Shown piece after piece: positions 5,853 through 7,650 of a stretch of 7,650 nucleotides of DNA. The notes below the pieces were generated by a model. It was not told the origin of the DNA. It ran no database searches and was given only the letters and a program-made list of their open reading frames with translations. The stretch's first letter is position 1. Every line of letters starts with the position of its first letter. The stretch covers positions 1 through 7,650 of the forward strand of contig CAMYKE010000053.1 in assembly GCA_947258895.1 (NCBI GenBank), written 5' to 3'. The DNA is from an uncultured Pseudomonadales bacterium. Lineage in GTDB: Bacteria; Pseudomonadota; Gammaproteobacteria; Pseudomonadales; IMCC2047. The position numbers and the translations under genes are program-made.

Positions 5853-7650
5853 ATGGCGGTCACGACAATACGTAACGAAACCCCTATGCGGCTAACCCTG
5901 GTGAGTATTTCAGGGGACAAGATGCAGCTTTCGCCGCTCGAGGAAAAAGCCGTCGACGAGGATTCGAGCTTTGATTTTGACGACCTCGCGCGCGACGGTA
6001 AGATTGGCAAGGGCGAGCAAGCAACCAGCGGTTTCTCGGAAGACGTTGCCACCGTGTTGCTCGGCGGCGGTTTCTGGCTGGTCGTGATAGCAACCGTAAT
6101 CGTCAATCGCGAGCCCTGGTTTGAGCTGTCTTCGCAAAGCTGGCCATGGTGGGTCTGGGGTACCGTATTCTTTATCCTCGTGCTGGCCGCGGGAATCATG
6201 ATCATTCGCGGCACTAACTCGTTCTCGCTGGTTGCCCGCTGGACGATGCAGACCATCGCGTTGTCGGTGATTCTCGCCATTGGCCTCGGCCTTCCCGCCG
6301 CGACGATTTACTTTTTTGGCGGCGGTGCTGAACTGCTGCAACCCGCGACGCACGAACCCGCCAAACAGGCCGCCGAATCCCTGGCCACGACCCCATTCGA
6401 GGCCACGGCATCAACCGAGGTCACAACGCCGACCGAGGCAGCGGCGCCAGCCGAGATCAATACACCGACCGAAGCTACGTCGCCGACCGGGTCCGCGACC
6501 TCTCAGGCCGCAGCACAGTACACATCCCAACTCGCGCGCTACGGCCGCCTGATGCAACTGGCCCTGATCGCGATTGCTTCGCTGTTGCCGATCCTGCTAT
6601 TTTTCCTGTTCGATCGGTACCAGCTCGGCACGCTGCGAAAACGACTCTACATCAACCTGTTCCGCCTGGACCCGGACCTCGCAACTATCGGAGAAATCCA
6701 TGCGCGTTACGGATCGCAGATCGACGAAGCCTACGGCAGCCTGAATCAAAACCAGGGACGCCTCAGTCCCGGGTCGCGCTGGCCGGTACTGGTGTGCGCC
6801 CTGGTTATCACGCTTGGCTGGATCATGGCGCTGTCACCGATCGGCTACGAGTACAACCCGCAATCCGCGGCAGACGTCATGGCCAGCCTTGCACCGCAGC
6901 CCACCGCCCTGGTCTTCGGTTTTCTGGGCGTGTACTTTTACTCGCTACGACTGATCGCACTGCGCTATGCTCGCGGCGACCTCAAACCCAAGGCTTATAC
7001 CCACATCATGGTTCGCGTCTTCATCGTCGCAGTGCTGAGCTGGGTCTGGGACGCCCTGGTACCGGGCAGCGGTCTCGAGGTTTTGATCCCCGCTTTCGTC
7101 TTCGGCATTCTGCCGGACGAATTTTTCGTCCTGCTCAAGGAAAAATACCGCGGGAAAATAAATGTCGACGCGGTGGCGCAGCCGCCCCTGTCACTAAACG
7201 AAATCGAAGGTATCGACCTGTACGATCTGGGACGCCTCGAAAGCGAGGGCATCGTCAATGTCGAAGGCCTGGCGCACCACGAGCTGATCGACCTGATTAT
7301 CGAAACGCGCATCCCGGTGCCGAGGCTCGTGGACTGGGTCGATCAGGCGATCTTGTATTTGCACCTGATTGGCGGCGCCGACAGCAGCGCGAGGATCAAG
7401 CTGCGGGACTACGGCATTCGCACCGCAACCGACCTGATGCTTGCCTGGGAACAGGCGAAAGCGCGCCACGACGAGTCGCTTCAATCCCTCAGGACACTGC
7501 TCGGCAGCGAGGGGCATCTTTATCGTCTCGAGGTGATCCGGGATACGCTTTCCGATGACGAATGGATGAAAGAAGTCACCTGCTGGCGCAACGGACGACA
7601 GATCGTGGAAGCTGAACTGAATGCCATCCCCACCAGCGCCGAGGCGCTCG
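5853..7650 (+). CDS. Unrecognised multi-pass membrane protein with HhH-like cytosolic C-terminal region (3' end outside window)
   Basis: The frame is open from ATG 5853 to the right edge, giving at least 599 residues. I do not recognise the family. The N-terminal 64 residues are polar and acidic. Hydrophobic segments occur at about 65-85, 98-118, 132-157, 232-253, 310-330, 350-370, 385-401 and 408-427, giving roughly eight membrane helices with both ends predicted in the cytoplasm. Residues 165-222, between helices 3 and 4 and so probably periplasmic, form a Thr/Pro/Glu/Ala-rich linker with TPTEA repeats. Residues about 447-535 (for example DLGRLESEGIVNVEGLAHHE, then LRDYGIRTATDLM) resemble two successive helix-hairpin-helix units of the Rad51 N-terminal kind, which normally bind DNA or mediate protein contacts. 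No catalytic motif is evident. Its own promoter candidate and strong ribosome site, beyond a terminator, suggest a unit separate from the nitrogen genes. Function is unknown; a membrane-anchored scaffold or sensor is speculation. The coding call itself is solid. Confidence 0.85.
   Translation, partial: MAVTTIRNETPMRLTLVSISGDKMQLSPLEEKAVDEDSSFDFDDLARDGKIGKGEQATSGFSEDVATVLLGGGFWLVVIATVIVNREPWFELSSQSWPWWVWGTVFFILVLAAGIMIIRGTNSFSLVARWTMQTIALSVILAIGLGLPAATIYFFGGGAELLQPATHEPAKQAAESLATTPFEATASTEVTTPTEAAAPAEINTPTEATSPTGSATSQAAAQYTSQLARYGRLMQLALIAIASLLPILLFFLFDRYQLGTLRKRLYINLFRLDPDLATIGEIHARYGSQIDEAYGSLNQNQGRLSPGSRWPVLVCALVITLGWIMALSPIGYEYNPQSAADVMASLAPQPTALVFGFLGVYFYSLRLIALRYARGDLKPKAYTHIMVRVFIVAVLSWVWDALVPGSGLEVLIPAFVFGILPDEFFVLLKEKYRGKINVDAVAQPPLSLNEIEGIDLYDLGRLESEGIVNVEGLAHHELIDLIIETRIPVPRLVDWVDQAILYLHLIGGADSSARIKLRDYGIRTATDLMLAWEQAKARHDESLQSLRTLLGSEGHLYRLEVIRDTLSDDEWMKEVTCWRNGRQIVEAELNAIPTSAEAL
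6345..6518 (+). repeat. Low-complexity Thr/Pro/Glu/Ala linker with degenerate repeats
   Basis: Within the unrecognised membrane protein, residues 165-222 are dominated by Ala, Thr, Pro and Glu. TPTEA occurs at residues 192-196 and 204-208, with a related SPTGS at 210-214. In DNA these are near-copies built on a CCGACCG core (around 6429, 6465 and 6483). The composition suggests a flexible, probably extracytoplasmic spacer prone to length change. Confidence 0.6.

Noticed and set aside
5804..5875. Short plus-strand frame (23 codons) starting at ATG 5804 as a leader peptide
   Set aside because: It has no ribosome site and overlaps the strong ribosome site and start at 5853; there is no sign of translation.
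5765..6280. 171-codon minus-strand frame overlapping the start of the membrane-protein gene
   Set aside because: It is Ser/Thr-rich without recognisable features and antisense to a frame supported by a strong ribosome site and hydrophobic segments.
6280..6552. 90-codon Arg/Pro-rich plus-strand frame
   Set aside because: It is an out-of-frame reading of the TPTEA linker and its surroundings, with no ribosome site.
6794..7558. 254-codon plus-strand frame inside the unknown membrane-protein gene
   Set aside because: It is arginine-rich with shadow-frame composition. The frame from 5853 has membrane helices, a strong ribosome site and is open throughout the same stretch.

Overview
The window looks like chromosomal DNA from a moderately GC-rich, probably marine, gammaproteobacterium. 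This is inferred from gene content and protein style: a NirB/NirD/nitrate-transporter/PP2C-kinase set of the kind known from Pseudomonas and Marinobacter-like bacteria. No rRNA or other taxonomic marker is present, so the assignment is tentative.

Positions 3-5284 hold a tightly packed nitrogen-assimilation cluster on the + strand. In order it contains the C-terminal part of the large subunit of NAD(P)H nitrite reductase (nirB, cut by the left edge), the Rieske-type small subunit (nirD), an NNP-family nitrate/nitrite transporter (nasA/narK type), and a bifunctional protein with a PP2C phosphatase domain, a Ser/Thr kinase domain and a C-terminal membrane anchor. The transporter brings nitrate or nitrite into the cell and NirBD reduces nitrite to ammonium. 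The phosphatase-kinase presumably regulates one of these steps or senses nitrogen state; its substrate cannot be read from the sequence. The gaps are 14, 114 and 18 bp, consistent with one operon. The 114-bp gap can fold into a stem-loop and may carry a weak internal promoter. A plausible intrinsic terminator lies at 5428-5454.

Positions 5285-5852 are a gene-free, more AT-rich spacer. It holds the terminator, a cluster of AAATTT tracts, a sigma-70-like promoter candidate and a good ribosome binding site for the next gene.

From 5853 to the right edge runs an open reading frame of at least 599 codons. It encodes a multi-pass membrane protein with a Thr/Pro/Glu/Ala-rich linker and a cytosolic C-terminal region resembling tandem helix-hairpin-helix (Rad51-N-like) units. 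I do not recognise this family. It is the least explained item in the window and appears to start a separate transcription unit. No mobile element, CRISPR array, tRNA or rRNA was seen.
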